This document shows, in pieces, positions 1-13,200 of a stretch of 64,000 nucleotides of DNA. The notes beneath the pieces were generated by a model. It worked only from the letters and a program-made list of their open reading frames with translations. It did not search any database and was not told where the DNA came from. Position 1 is the first letter of the stretch. Every line of letters starts with the position of its first letter. Source of the DNA: Cyanoderma ruficeps (taxonomy: Eukaryota; Chordata; Aves; Passeriformes; Timaliidae); NCBI GenBank assembly GCA_008694505.1, contig VZDJ01000090.1, positions 8,115,521-8,179,520 of the forward strand, written 5' to 3'. The position numbers and the translations under genes are program-made.

Positions 1-1133
1 TAATAAAAAAGGGCACATCTGCAATACTTGCCACAAAAAACTTGGCTTTGAAAGCCCAGATGTGAGAAATGGATGTGTGCAATTAAGAAAAAACAAAACT
101 GGATGGTTAATTTGTCCAAACTAAATAGGAGACAGAACATAAGCCTTGTCATTCATGAAAACTGCACTTAGTGCAAACATTTTTTTTCACTTTTAACAAT
201 CTAGGATTACAAAGAGTGTATTCAGAGTTTTTAAATATGTGTGGCACAGTCTGCACTCCTCCTTGAGTAATACTTTGCTCAGCCAAAACTCTCATCCATC
301 AGTGACAGCACTAGTTCAGGACTACTAAATAATTACACCTGGCTCAAAACACACATTGAGAAAGACCTTTTAAAAAGGCTAAATCCATTTTGTGTTTTAT
401 GTGGCCTTTCAGTACTACCAAGCAATAAACACTTCTGCACAAAAGATGGCATCTTGCTTCCCTGAAGTCAACAAGTCAGCTGCAGTTAACCTTGAGGGGA
501 GCAAGAATAGGGAAACCAAAAGCGCTTTGATTCTCATCTCTGAGTCAGAGAGAACTTGACTTGGGAACCAACCAATGGCCAAAACAGGCTTGTATACACC
601 TCTTTAACAGTTTCACTGGAGAGTAAACAGGATGGAAGGGGACCTACTGGGACACTGACTTTTCACAACAGCTCTTTCTCAATCCTTATTTCAGCCAAAC
701 AACATCACTATTTAGAGCAGCCTTATTGAACAGGTAGCAAAAGCACCTATGAACAGACCAGCCCCAAAAAAACCCCCTAATATTCCCCATCCAAAAGCTG
801 TTAATGAGTTGGATAGATGAAAAAAGGTCAGGAATATAAATCTTAAATGACTGAGCCCTCTCTAAGGATGAAGTCATTTTCTTCGCAATGAATACCAGAC
901 AAACCCTCTGTATTCCTATGTTTTTTCTCTTGCAGTCTGTCCATCTTACATCCTCATTCAACATGGTTCTGATCTCAGGCTGACTTTCCAGGCACAGTGG
1001 TAAAAAGCCAATCAGGAGATAGTAAAGAGCAAGACTGAATGCACAAAATGAAGTGAGAGAGCCTTTCATGCATCCCACAAACATGGGGACTACAGAGGCT
1101 GTAAATGGTGGTCTGATCTCTGGAAGTTCTTAC
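1..1133. other. Intron 3' of the last visible FN3 exon
   Basis: No further exon with matching phase, no repeat I recognise. The next ABI3BP exon is expected left of the window. Confidence 0.7.
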
Positions 1134-1213
1134 CTGATTCAGTACTGAATGACACAACATTGCTACTTGGGCCTTCACCAAGGGGGTTCCTAGGTTTCAC
1201 GTGGAATTCATAA
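1134..1213 (-). CDS. ABI3BP: ABI3BP exon: last third of the fibronectin type III domain
   Basis: 80 nt, entering in phase 2 and leaving in phase 1; acceptor ttccccag, donor gtaagaac. Encodes S-YEFHVKPRNPLGEGPSSN and then VVSFSTES, the F and G strands of an FN3 fold with the usual Y-x-F/V and N-x-x-G-x-G-x-x-S pattern. It is the last exon visible; the following C-terminal exons must lie left of position 1. The incoming phase 2 matches only the exon at 11,365-11,476. Confidence 0.93.
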
Positions 1214-4200
1214 CTGGGGAATAAAATAGAAGAGATGAAAATTTGGCAAACTAAGCACTCTTGAATATTCTGGAGCAAGCAAGCAGCACACACATTGGTG
1301 CTACTCCCCTTCTGGAGAAGAACAAAAAAGCCCAATTTCTTGCCACAAAACCACTGAGACGTTTTTGGTCCTAACTCTGTAAGACCTGAACGGAACACAA
1401 AATCAACCTGTCCCTTTGATAATTTTTTGCACATGTATTATTAATATTTGATTTAGTTCACCACTGACTTGTCTGTCTCATCTCACAGAGCAGTTTCAGC
1501 TCTGGCAAAGGGAGCAAGTTCAGATGAGGTCTGAAGCAACCTAACAAGCAAACACTGAGTAAAGGACATTGCTGTTTATTTGTGCTTTTTTGCTTTCGTA
1601 AGAACACAGACCTCCAATTCAATGCCTGTCAGACCCACCAACAGTGACAGACAGGACCAGTAGTAAAACAAAGGACAAGTCTTCCAGGACAGGAGCTCAG
1701 CCAAGGCAAAGATCCAATTGCTTGAATATATGTTAAACAGTAAGTATATGAAGCAATGACATGACACTGTGCAGAGTCTCTTTTGAGTGTGTTTTTACTG
1801 ATGTGGCACAACACCAGCCTGTGCTGTAGTTATCTCATGATCCCTTTTCATCACCTCGTTGGGAACCAAACACAGTGCTGTGAAAACAGAACACGACTGA
1901 AGAAAAAAATCCAAACCAGCCTCCTCTGAAGCCTCCCCCACCTCTCAGTGAGTGATTAACAGTGGAAGTGCCATGCACAGAGGGACATCTCCCATGCTCC
2001 GAGCACAACCATGAGCACAACCCATGCTCTCTCACAACACAGAACATCTCTTCATCAGTGGCAGAGAGCCACAGGACACGAATCAAAGGGACTGTAGGCC
2101 TGGAAAATGGGCCCCAGATTAGAGGCACTTTTGCTCTAAACATAGAAAAAAATGGGAGTACCAGAAGAGGGCAACTAAACATTCAGCTCTTGACTCGAGC
2201 AGGATCATTTACCAATGATAACTTTGGTAGCCCCTGACTAACTCAGCATCACAACATATTGTTGGAATTGCTTCCAAACAGCAATTTTCTAAAGAAAGAA
2301 AACCCCCATCCCACACTCTGCACAGTTGGAAATTTGTAAACTCCATCTAGAATTCCCCAGAAGAATAATTCAATCCAAACTTTGGATTACCTCTCATTCC
2401 TCCTTGGCTTCTGCAAAACCTGAGCTAATTAACCTCAGTGGAGTATTCATGCAGTACCAAGCAACTGCTTTCCATCCACTGTACTTCTAAAACAACACTT
2501 AACTTTAAAATAGCTTACTTCAGCAGTTGCCTTTATTTCTAGGGTTTTCTTTTCTTTTTGAGGGAAATATTTATATAGACTGGTATGCTGAACAGACGCA
2601 TTGTGGGAATTCATGGATATTGCTAAGAGAAACAGCTTGTTTTGAGCTGAAAAAAGTTTATTTGGAGAAATCTTGACATTTATTTAAACATATTGAAAGA
2701 GCATTTGGAACTACCCATACTACCCGATGGTAGGAGGGAGACATTTATAAATTTCTTAAATTGATTATTTAATCTTCATTATCAACTTCAAATTGCTTAG
2801 ACAAAGACATGCTTTTAAAAATAGGCCCTGAGTAATTAGTATTCACATTGGCCATGTGATGCAGTAACTTTTTTGGTCACAAAGTATTCTTATCTGGTAG
2901 GAAAGGTCGTAATTTAGGGAACTGTAGCAAAGCATTGGAGATTCTTTCTGAAGAATCACTGAAGCATAAACAAACATTTCCTAATATGTGGGGGGTCTTA
3001 AAATAATAGCTAGATGATACATTTTTAAAAATGTAGAAATTAATCCATACCTAGCAATAAAGGACTGCAAAGAAATTTTCCTGCTTCCATCACAGGAGGA
3101 ACACCTTATCTAAAGCTATTATTGGAACTGTGATCATCAAGATGGAATGTTCTATTGTTTTATGGGCAGTTTATGGTTTGATCTCATGAGTGATAATGAC
3201 CTAGTTTTGTCCCTTTGTATGTATTTTGCTGATTTTTGAACAAATACATTGTTCTTAATAGTTGATATGCCCTACTTTGGGCTGCATTAGGCAACATTCG
3301 TCACAGAAATCAGTCCTGCTCCCAAAAATCTTTAGTCTATGAACTTGGACTCATCAATTCTCTAATTCCAAAAAGACAAAAACAAGAACTGAGGGTTAGT
3401 TTCCAAGCACTGTTTTTCAAATTGTGGTTTAGAGATCACTAGGTTCTCTGCAAAAGACCAAACCACAGCTTGGAAAACTAGGGCAAAATTTAAATAAAGC
3501 ACTAATATCTACAGATAGAGATTTCAGCTTATGTAAACATATAAAGAAAATTGGAGGAAAAGAAAATAATAAAGAAATGTCCAAAGTTTAGCTCAGTCAA
3601 TAAGGGAAGCCTCATATTAATAAAGTTAAAAGGAAAATTTAAAAACTAAAATACATGCAATTCTACAGTTCTGTGGTATGTGTTTTTACAAGTATCACAG
3701 ACTCCTTTCCTCTGCCAATTTCAATCCTAAAACAATACCAGTGACTTCCACAGTATAAAAGTAACAAACAACCACTTTTGGAAATGAAGAGAATTAGCTA
3801 GTTGACAGAACATTGAAAAGGAGAGAAAGGAAATGTCAGACTGGGATCACAATATGACAGTTTACTGTAATTTTAAAGGTATGCTGAGGCTGTTTCAATA
3901 GAAGACAATCTGAAATCTTCCTTTTTGTGTGTCAGGTGAAAGACCTGAAAAATATACATAAAATGCTGAAAAAAGGGTACCATCTGCCCTTTTATGCACT
4001 CCTATAGAAACCACAAGGAAGGGGAAAAATGCTTAAAATTTCAAGAGGAATGTATGGCAAAATTAATGAAGGGGAATAGGAAAGTTATAGAATGGTTATC
4101 CCATGTCTGCTGCTTAGTTAGACTTACCTAAAGAGACTCTGGAGTCTATATTCCATCTTTATGTGGAATAATATACCAAATATATACATATGCCTGCCTA

Positions 4201-7200
4201 ATATACCAAAACCTCTATTATCCTATGTAAGCAGTAATCTAATGCATCATACCTTTAACATCTGTAAGATTGCTATCCTACAAACTTTTGGAGACCAGGC
4301 CTTTCAAATCCTCCCAAACTGTGTAAGACAGTAAAAGTTCTTGTGTAGATTAAACAGACTTGACTTACAGTAACTGCTACTTGGAGTGTATTTTTCCACC
4401 ACAGGAAATCTCTATACCACATGGAACTCTGGCAAATACAGCTGCTCCTGCATTTTTCAAATCATGCAAAAAGGGGAAGCTTGAAGATTGCAGAACTGAA
4501 AATAGGTGAAGAGAGATTTTTACCATAATGGGAGAACTGGAGCAGCTGAGTACAGTCCTGAGACTTCAGGTCTATTGCTGGGGAGATGGTGGTGTTGGAT
4601 GATGTTGTGCTGGGCCCTCTGCACAGAGCTCCTCTGTCTCTGCAGAGTGTGCTTGGATGGCAGGGTGACCAGGAAAGAAAGAGAGAGAGCAAGAAAGTGA
4701 GAGAGAAAGAAAGTGAGGAAACAAGAAAGAGAGAGAGAGAAAGAGAGAGNNNNNNNNNNNNNNNNNNNNNNNNNNNNNNNNNNNNNNNNNNNNNNNNNNN
4801 NNNNNNNNNNNNNNNNNNNNNNNNNNNNNNNNNNNNNNNNNNNNNNNNNNNNNNNNNNNNNNNNNNNNNNNNNNNNNNNNNNNNNNNNNNNNNNNNNNNN
4901 NNNNNNNNNNNNNNNNNNNNNNNNNNNNNNNNNNNNNNNNNNNNNNNNNNNNNNNNNNNNNNNNNNNNNNNNNNNNNNNNNNNNNNNNNNNNNNNNNNNN
5001 NNNNNNNNNNNNNNNNNNNNNNNNNNNNNNNNNNNNNNNNNNNNNNNNNNNNNNNNNNNNNNNNNNNNNNNNNNNNNNNNNNNNNNNNNNNNNNNNNNNN
5101 NNNNNNNNNNNNNNNNNNNNNNNNNNNNNNNNNNNNNNNNNNNNNNNNNNNNNNNNNNNNNNNNNNNNNNNNNNNNNAAAGAAAGAAAGAAATGCTATGC
5201 TTGTTTGAGTAATCTTTCTCCTAGCAAAGTTGGAAGAAGGGCTAAGAGAAATGGGAAATGCTTATCCATGAACCCTGATATCAACAGCAATTCAGTACAT
5301 CTGTTAGTTTTTTAATAAAACAAATGGAAGCCTCCAGCATTTTTCTGCCACTTTCTGAATTTTGCTGCATTGAAGCTTTGTAGTTCCTATCTCTTGACCC
5401 TTGCTGTTAACAAGAGCTAAACTCTATGCATTGATAGCGGTTTTCTTGGGTTTTTTCTTGTATGTGGTTAGAACATGTGGGTGCTAACTACAATACAAAA
5501 CAATATTAGATAAAGGTGATAACAGCCTTGGAACACAATCTAACCCAAAAATCCAACAGAAACCACTCAAATCATTTTCAAAAAGGAGAAAACATCAAAA
5601 TAATTAATGGGGAAGCAGATCAGTACCTAATGGGCAGTTATACAAAACTGTGAAATGCAAGCATCACAGGCTTTTTGCTTCTTATTAATACTCTTTTTCT
5701 ATACCAGTAAGCTGGTGGGACACGTCCTCCAATGGCTACTCAAACTTCCCCAGATCTATTTGGAACAAGTCTTAATATTTGTCTTTACTACCTTCCAATT
5801 ACTGCCATCACAAACATGCATGAGAACAGTTTTCAACAGTCTTCAGGCTCTTTTTCGAAGGCTTGTATAGAAATTTGGGCTGAAATAGTTTCTGGACACT
5901 AAGGTGTGTGCTATGGGCTTCACTGCCCTTAAACAAACCACCAGAATGAAAGAGAAAATGTACACTGACTGAAAAAGAAAAGGTTCCAAGATAGGGCAGG
6001 GATACAGAAATAAGAACTACATATTTTGGCAGAGAAACCAGCAGAAATAACAAAAAATCTCATTGGAAAAAAACCCCAAACAACATCTGCATTTAATATT
6101 TTAGGCTAGGAAAGTCCATGAAGAAACTACAGGTCAGTGAAACCAATTTTTTTTTCCAAGGAGAATTTGCAGAGAAACACCATTATTACTACACAAGAGG
6201 TGGAATTAAGACAACAAAAACCACAGTAAGCCCATTTCTCTCTCAGGCCTCTCCATGTTTATTGCAAACAAGCAGCTCAAGGAAAAAAATACTGAAAATT
6301 GTGGATAATAACCTCATCTTGACTCACATATGGGAGATCTTGCTTGACTATTAACATAGGAGAAGTTACTGCAATGCTTCCTTATGCAGTGATGTTTGAT
6401 GTAAAACAAGGAAAGAGCAGAGTCCTGGGTATGCCAGTGGTACTCCCACTGGGAGTCCCAGTGTGAGCAGCCTTTTAAGGAAACTCAGAAACAGGAGACC
6501 TGTATGAAAACTTAGATGGAATAGTGCAGGTCTCATTCCTCAAATGGTTGCCTGGAAGTTAGACTGTAGCTACTTTGACCAAAAAGATCAGTGTTGCAGT
6601 TTGACTCTTTTCCAAGTGGAATAAACACTGCATATCTCACTATAAGAATCACAGAATTTCCATGTGGAGGATGAAAAATTGTTAGTTCATACTAGTGCAT
6701 TTGTTTCTCTCGTTTTTCTTTGCTAAGATAGAAATGACATTTGCATTAACACACTAAGTCGCCTCAGCCTCCATTAAAGAAACTTTAGGAAATTGAGATC
6801 AACAAGACCAGAAGCTGCCCCTAAGGTCCAATTTTACAATCATATGTGTTGTGTGAAGGTGTCTTACAACATGTGAAGTTGTCTTACAACACCTTCTAGG
6901 GGTCCAGGCCCCCCAGACAGGACTGACTGAGCTGCTTTGAGCTCAGGGTTCACCAAGTACAGTAGTGACAGACACCCTTTGAACAGCAGAGTAAAAACTG
7001 AGTAGCTCACTAGTCTGTTCAGACTAACCAGGAGAAAGAAGAATAAATGAAATTTGGTTGTTACAATCTTTTCACTAACAGAAGAATAAAGATGGCAAAA
7101 AACTGCAGAAATTTTGTTGTATGCTTTAGCGTGATACTGAACATGGGGCTGAGTGAAATGTGACCTGGACCTACTCCAAAGTCCTTGGAAATAATCTAAA

Positions 7201-10200
7201 GGGTAACTACAGTAATCTAAAAGCCAACTACAGTACAAAGTCATAATCAACGCTGTGCATACGTGAATATTAGATCACACAAGCACATCTATAAGGAAAA
7301 TGTTTAAGCAGAAGACATTCATGGAACAAGAAGAAGTTTTCTCCAGGCACCAATTATATCCAATTAACTATCTGTATAAGGAAGATGTAGACCATTATCT
7401 AGCTCACATAGCATAACGACACCACGTGCTTTGAGATATTTCAGGTCAAGGTTACAATCAGAAGCAATTCTGATGAAATTACACAGAATTCTAGACTGAA
7501 ACCAAACAGCAACTTACTGCCAGAAAGAGTCAAGAACTCTGACCAACCAAATAATAGATATTAAGATATGAACTTTCCAGATTATTTAAACTATCAGAAA
7601 TCTTCTAAGATTTGAAATCTTGCAATTACCATATTTGACAATTCTCTAGGTGAAGAAGAGGATAAAATATTTGTCCTATAGGGAAAAAGTCTTTAAATTA
7701 ATGTGTAGTTGTGAACTGTGAGGCATGCCTTACTTTGGGAAAGTGGCACGGATATGATATGTCTTTCCTTGGGCAAAAAACATATGGATCTCAACATTCC
7801 AATGAAATCACATTGTACAGGAGCCTCTAAAATATTTTTTAAGAAAAAAACCCCAAACAATCAGTTGCATTAGAAAGCAGCTGACTGTGCCCCACGTTTA
7901 TTTAAAGGGTCTATGTCCTCACAGTCAGAAGTTTTTCAAATCTCTGTTTTACTTTCATCTCAGGGTATCAGACTCGCAGTCAAGTCACCAGGATCATATA
8001 AAGCTGGCATATTTAAGACAGAAAGGCACAAACTTCCATAATATATACAACTTGATTTGTTTAAAAGTAACCTTCACAAGTTGTGGTATGCCTATGAAAG
8101 TCCATTTTCATTTCCATCTCCATGGTATGAGTCTGCTAAAACCAAATACTTGATAACTGTACTCAAAGTTGAAACTCTTTTTTCAGCCAGTGCATTTTTT
8201 CTGGATCTAGTCACTTTTCAGACAGCTAAAAGGACACAGAGAATACTACACGATAATCCTTATCCCATTTACCTTCTGTGTTTGTACTTACTGACAGCTG
8301 CAGTTGCACATGCAATTTTTGATGAGTGACTGTAAAATTGTTGCCTCCCTAACACTGTCCAAATCTCTGAAATACTTAAAGTCTGGCCATTAGGTCCTAA
8401 TCTTTAAAAGCTGCCTTGTGCAAAGGCCAGCTCAAAGGAAGAAGGGACTGCCTTGCTGAAGAGCTTCCCAGAGGTGTAGCAGCATGACCTATTTGAAGAA
8501 CACAAAGGAGTAAAGCAAACAAACAGCACGATCTGGCACCCAGGTTTTCCCTGCTGTTTGTTCTGCTCCCTTCACACTGAAAAGCTGTTAGTCTTGTTTC
8601 CCTCCTGCTGGCTGTGGGCAATTAACTCTTTAGCTTCTGGGCCAGACACTACCATATCCTACCTGAAGGATCTCAATGGGATCCTGGCCAAGGTGACTGC
8701 AGACCGTCTCTGCCAGGTACAACTCCTCAAGAGAGTACATCTGCACAACTGCAGGCTTGAACTGGCTTGCTGCTACAGGGTCTTTCTGGTTTAAACTTAC
8801 CCATGAGGGCTGAGGTAGCAGATTCACAAACATTTTTGTGCCTTTTTGGGAAGTCTTTGTTTAGGTCTGTCTGCTTTAGATCTGTCCTGGACTGCCTTTA
8901 GCTCTGAATGCACTGGACCTTCAGAGCAGCATAGGGGGTTCACACAAGCCTCTCTGAGGGCTTCAGGAAAGCTGGAAAAAATAGGGTCACTAATTCAGCT
9001 TGCCAGTCTCTCCAGAGTGTTCCCTGCCTGAGAGATTCCTCCCAGTTAATCCACCTTCTGCTGCTGAGCATCTCTCTTTCCGTATATTGCTGGTACTTTT
9101 GCAAATGCTGATCAGAAGGGATTTCTATTTCTCTTCCAAGTTTCTTTTCCAGCTCTACCTCTTCTACAGCTCTTCTCTTTAAGGCTAGTTATGGAAAAAT
9201 TTCCTTCCCAGTCTTAATGTATTACTTGATGAATTTTTAGATATTTCAGGGACTCTGTTAATGAGTATTCAGCTGTGTTTAGTTGTTGCTCTTCCTCCTA
9301 TTTGCAGTCAGTTTTATCCACAAGTCCATTTCCTTCATCTAATGAGCAGCTCCTGATAGACAGGCAGCTTTTATTATGGACATGTGATGTTTCTTGGCAG
9401 AGCAGATACTGTCTACATGATGCCAGCTGTCTTAACCACTTTCTTGTTTTCCCTGAATGTGGTGTGCCAGCAAGCCTGGATTTAAGTGGTAACAGTAACT
9501 TCTTGTGCATCTGCCAAAGCTCTCAAGGTGTCCTCAAAATTAGGAAACACACATTTTGCTTGAAATGGGAGTGGAATTGAACAGAGCCACTCTGAGGACT
9601 TTACATCCTTAAATCTGGTGAGACTTGAGGGAGACGCACCACTGCAATTTATATCAAAGGTTTTCAATTTTGGGCAATGGCCCTCTGGATCCAGAAGGTC
9701 TTTCACTGTCTCTCCATTTTGAGGCTGGGGTTGGTGAATGGTAGCTGCTCTCTCCTCAGGAAAAGTTATCCCTTTACATCTTAAGTCAGCCTCCACCAGT
9801 CACTCCTGATTTCCTATCTAGCTCCTTGTAAAAAAATGCAAAAACGGCTGTACTCCACGGTGTTTGGTTTGCTCTTGCCTACCAAAACCTGAAAGTATTC
9901 TCACAGGCTTGACAAAATTGTTGCTAATTAAGGTTAAAAACCATCTTATCTGCTTCTACATAGCTCTTGCCTTCATTATGACATTTTCAATGGTTCTAGC
10001 TGGATCTGGCTGTCTCCATCATGCTTCCTTTCTGAGCAAAGAGCAGTGTAAAAAGCTTTTCTCTTATGATCATGTGGACACTGCTCTCAGCAGCAAGGCA
10101 TTTTCTTTGCTTCAATGTCCTTCTACACTTAACCAAATCCATTCCATCTCTGCCACCATATGTGACATGAAGAGTTTGAATGTGGAATGAAAGAGAATCT

Positions 10201-13200
10201 GCTTAATAACACAGAGCTCTTTTCAAAGACACAACCGTATTATTTCAAAACAGACCTGAAATGAAAACACAAACAGCGCAACCTGACAACTTTAGCAGCA
10301 CCTACTCCCCTTCTTAGTCACTACTCCAGAAATACATTGTTTTGCCATCTCTTATAAACCTTTTTGGCTGATCAAGAAAAGCAATGCTTGGTGCCCAAGC
10401 TCTGTACTGCTAACATACCCTAATTGCCTCTTAACATGACAGAACGACATAGCTGCAGTTCACCCTCTCACAAGCCACATTCCTTCAGGAAATAACACAG
10501 GCATTCTTGAAATGAAACACAGTGATTCTAGCCCCTCTTGTGGGCCCATTTTTTGAAATCTGTCAAACAAACTCTTTTGGGGTACCATAATTTTCCCATG
10601 CAGTTTTTCAAATTCTCTTCCCTTGCCCTCCACTTTGTGCAGTAGGTTTTCATTCCTTCCCCTAGGAGTTGCTGGTAACAACAGAAGTTGAACCAGCACC
10701 TCAGATTACACCACACATTGCCTAAAAATAAAGGTTCAACATGGGCTCTATGCAGAATTTTGTGCTGTGTTCCAATTCGTGGATGATAATAATAGAAAAG
10801 GGTGGTTTATCTAAAGCACAAAAATCCATTCACCAAAGCCAAATGGATGGTCTCACAGGAAAAACCCCAAGTGTCACTCATTAACTTTCCTGACACAATT
10901 AGTAAACAATGTAACTAACGACAAGGGGTTTTCTTCTCTGCCCTGGATTTTACCATAAAAAGAAGAACACTTTTTAATGAGATTTGATATTTAAAGATCC
11001 ATCATGCTTATTTGAACTAGTTGCATGAGAGGCACAGCATCAACTGGAATTCACTTACTCATTTTTAATTTGCCTGTTCTTTTAAGACACTGAAAGAAAA
11101 CAATATACTCAGGACAAGTGTGTTCTTCTTCTCCTTTCTGATACAATGGGTCACTTCTGCAGATTGTCCAGACCACAAATACTCTTGGAAATTTTCTAAA
11201 GATTCCTCATGTTTTATCTGTCAGCTTACAAGACAGCTAAACCAAACCATTCATTTTTTTTCTATCAAAGCAGGAGTAAAACCGATCAAGTCTTATTTCC
11301 ATAGATATTTCCATTTGATGTGGCAGACAGTTGATTAACTTGGAAAATCATATTATTTAACTACCTTGTGTCAGGTTTTAGGTTTTCCACAGCAGAATGG
11401 GTTTGATTTGTAGTGATAATCGATTTCTCCTTTTCACCATCACTTCCTCCATTTTCAGTTGACACAACCTCATACTCTGGAAAATTACAGTACAGAAAAA
11501 TTAGATCAAGTAACATCTCTTACTTGAGCTTCTTAAATACAACCAGATAGTGAATGAGTATGCAATTTTACAGGAATTCAACCTTTCTGCCTTTTGCCAG
11601 CCTGAAGTAAATTTATGATTTGGACTTTTTAATTCATTCAAGTAGGAAAAGAAAGTACAGGAAATGAATAAGCATGCAAATATATGCATGCACACACAGG
11701 CACACACCAAGAACTACTGGGTCCATCCAGCGCCTGCTTGTTACTCAGTGCACAAGGCAACAAACTGCCCTACATTTCTGTGGCAACACAAAGGAGCAAA
11801 GCATGAGCAAAATGGTCTTGGTTCCTGACACCTGCAGTTTTTATGAAAACAAGGAGGTGAGTGTGATCACTGTTTTGGTTGTTATTTGTCAGACCTTCCC
11901 ATTCTGTTTGGGTTTTGGGCATACCCAATGAAACCCCTTGTACGCAGTTCAAGTCAAGCAAAGTAACCATTCAAAAACCAAAATGATGCAACAAATGATG
12001 TTTTCTGTTTCCACCTTTCTATCTGAAACAGTGCATTTATTTAAAAAAAGAGAAGTGATGCGTAAATAAGATGATTGGAAAAACATGCATAAACTACAAA
12101 AATAGAAAGAGATGACAGCAAAATTGGTTTAAGCCTGTCGAAACAAGTAATGTAATACTAGTGCCAATATGAAGCAATCACTGTTTTCAGAAAACAGGAT
12201 TCAATGTCTTCTCTTGAATTCAGAATTGATTTTGATGAGTCATTAACTGAGTTGTTAGCTAACTTCCATGTTCAATTTTTGTCAGCTAGTGTTGAGATAC
12301 AGAAGACAATGAAAGAATTAAGAATGGCCATCTTGCATGTTTACCTGTCTCTGTGCTGAGTCCTGCATTGCTTACACGCATTTATTCTCAATATAAACCC
12401 CTTCCTTTAGAAATGAAGAAAAAACAGATTCTTTTAATAGACAGGGCTTGTTGACCCTCTTGCTGTGGGTACTGCAAGTATTATGCTGGCAAAGTTCTGC
12501 TGACTTACTAGATGGATGTAAGCTTTGATCACGTCTGGATCACTGTGAAACAGCATCCTCAGGTCAAGAAACATGCCTACATTATGTGTATGCACCTATA
12601 TATATACTACTGGATTGTTGGACCTTCTTGACTAGATCTTACCAGATCCTGGACAGAGAGGAGCCAGAAAATTAGAGAAGATATGGACTAATACTTCTTA
12701 AGTATCTTTTTGTGTCATCACTGACACCAATGATCCTTGTTGCATAAGTCTTGTTATAATCTAGTGGCATTTTCTTATCCACACTGGACCTGACAGTAGC
12801 TAAGAAAAAGCACTGGGCTCCTTTAATCCCTGGGGATTAAAGTACTTCTAAATGGCAAAAAACTACTGTGAAAGTAAATTAAGACGGAAATACTGTATTA
12901 TCACACAATGGAAGAAAGAAATCAAACCAACCAGTAACAGTGTCATTGTCTGGTTTTTGCCAACCCAAGATGACAAAGGAGGGACAGCCCTCTACAGTCA
13001 CCACCGTGAGATTGGTTGGAGGATTTTGTGGAGGACGAGTGGGCTCTTCCTTGCTGCCAACTTCTTCTTGAGGAAAATGTTCAAGAGAGCTTGTGATGGA
13101 GCAAGGCACATCATCATCCTTCTTCATGTACCTGACATGGGGGGCTAAGAACAATAGGAAAGAGCTGTAACTCAATAGAGTGTTTTAACAAAATGGCAGT

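Larger units (their letters stand above)
1214..11364. other. 10.15-kb intron splitting the FN3 domain
   Basis: The longest intron here. Phase 2 at both ends proves the flanking exons are consecutive. It holds the purine microsatellite with its gap and a small tandem duplication at 6,853. The many open frames of 60-130 codons show no recognisable protein. Confidence 0.85.

Noticed and set aside
415..537. 40-codon minus-strand frame starting MRIKALLVSLFLLP, signal-peptide-like
   Set aside because: It lies in an intron near the 3' part of the gene, with no promoter or downstream exon; a hydrophobic run this short is expected by chance.
4586..5315. Open frames of about 200 codons at the gap
   Set aside because: They consist mostly of unknown residues from Ns and GA-repeat translation.
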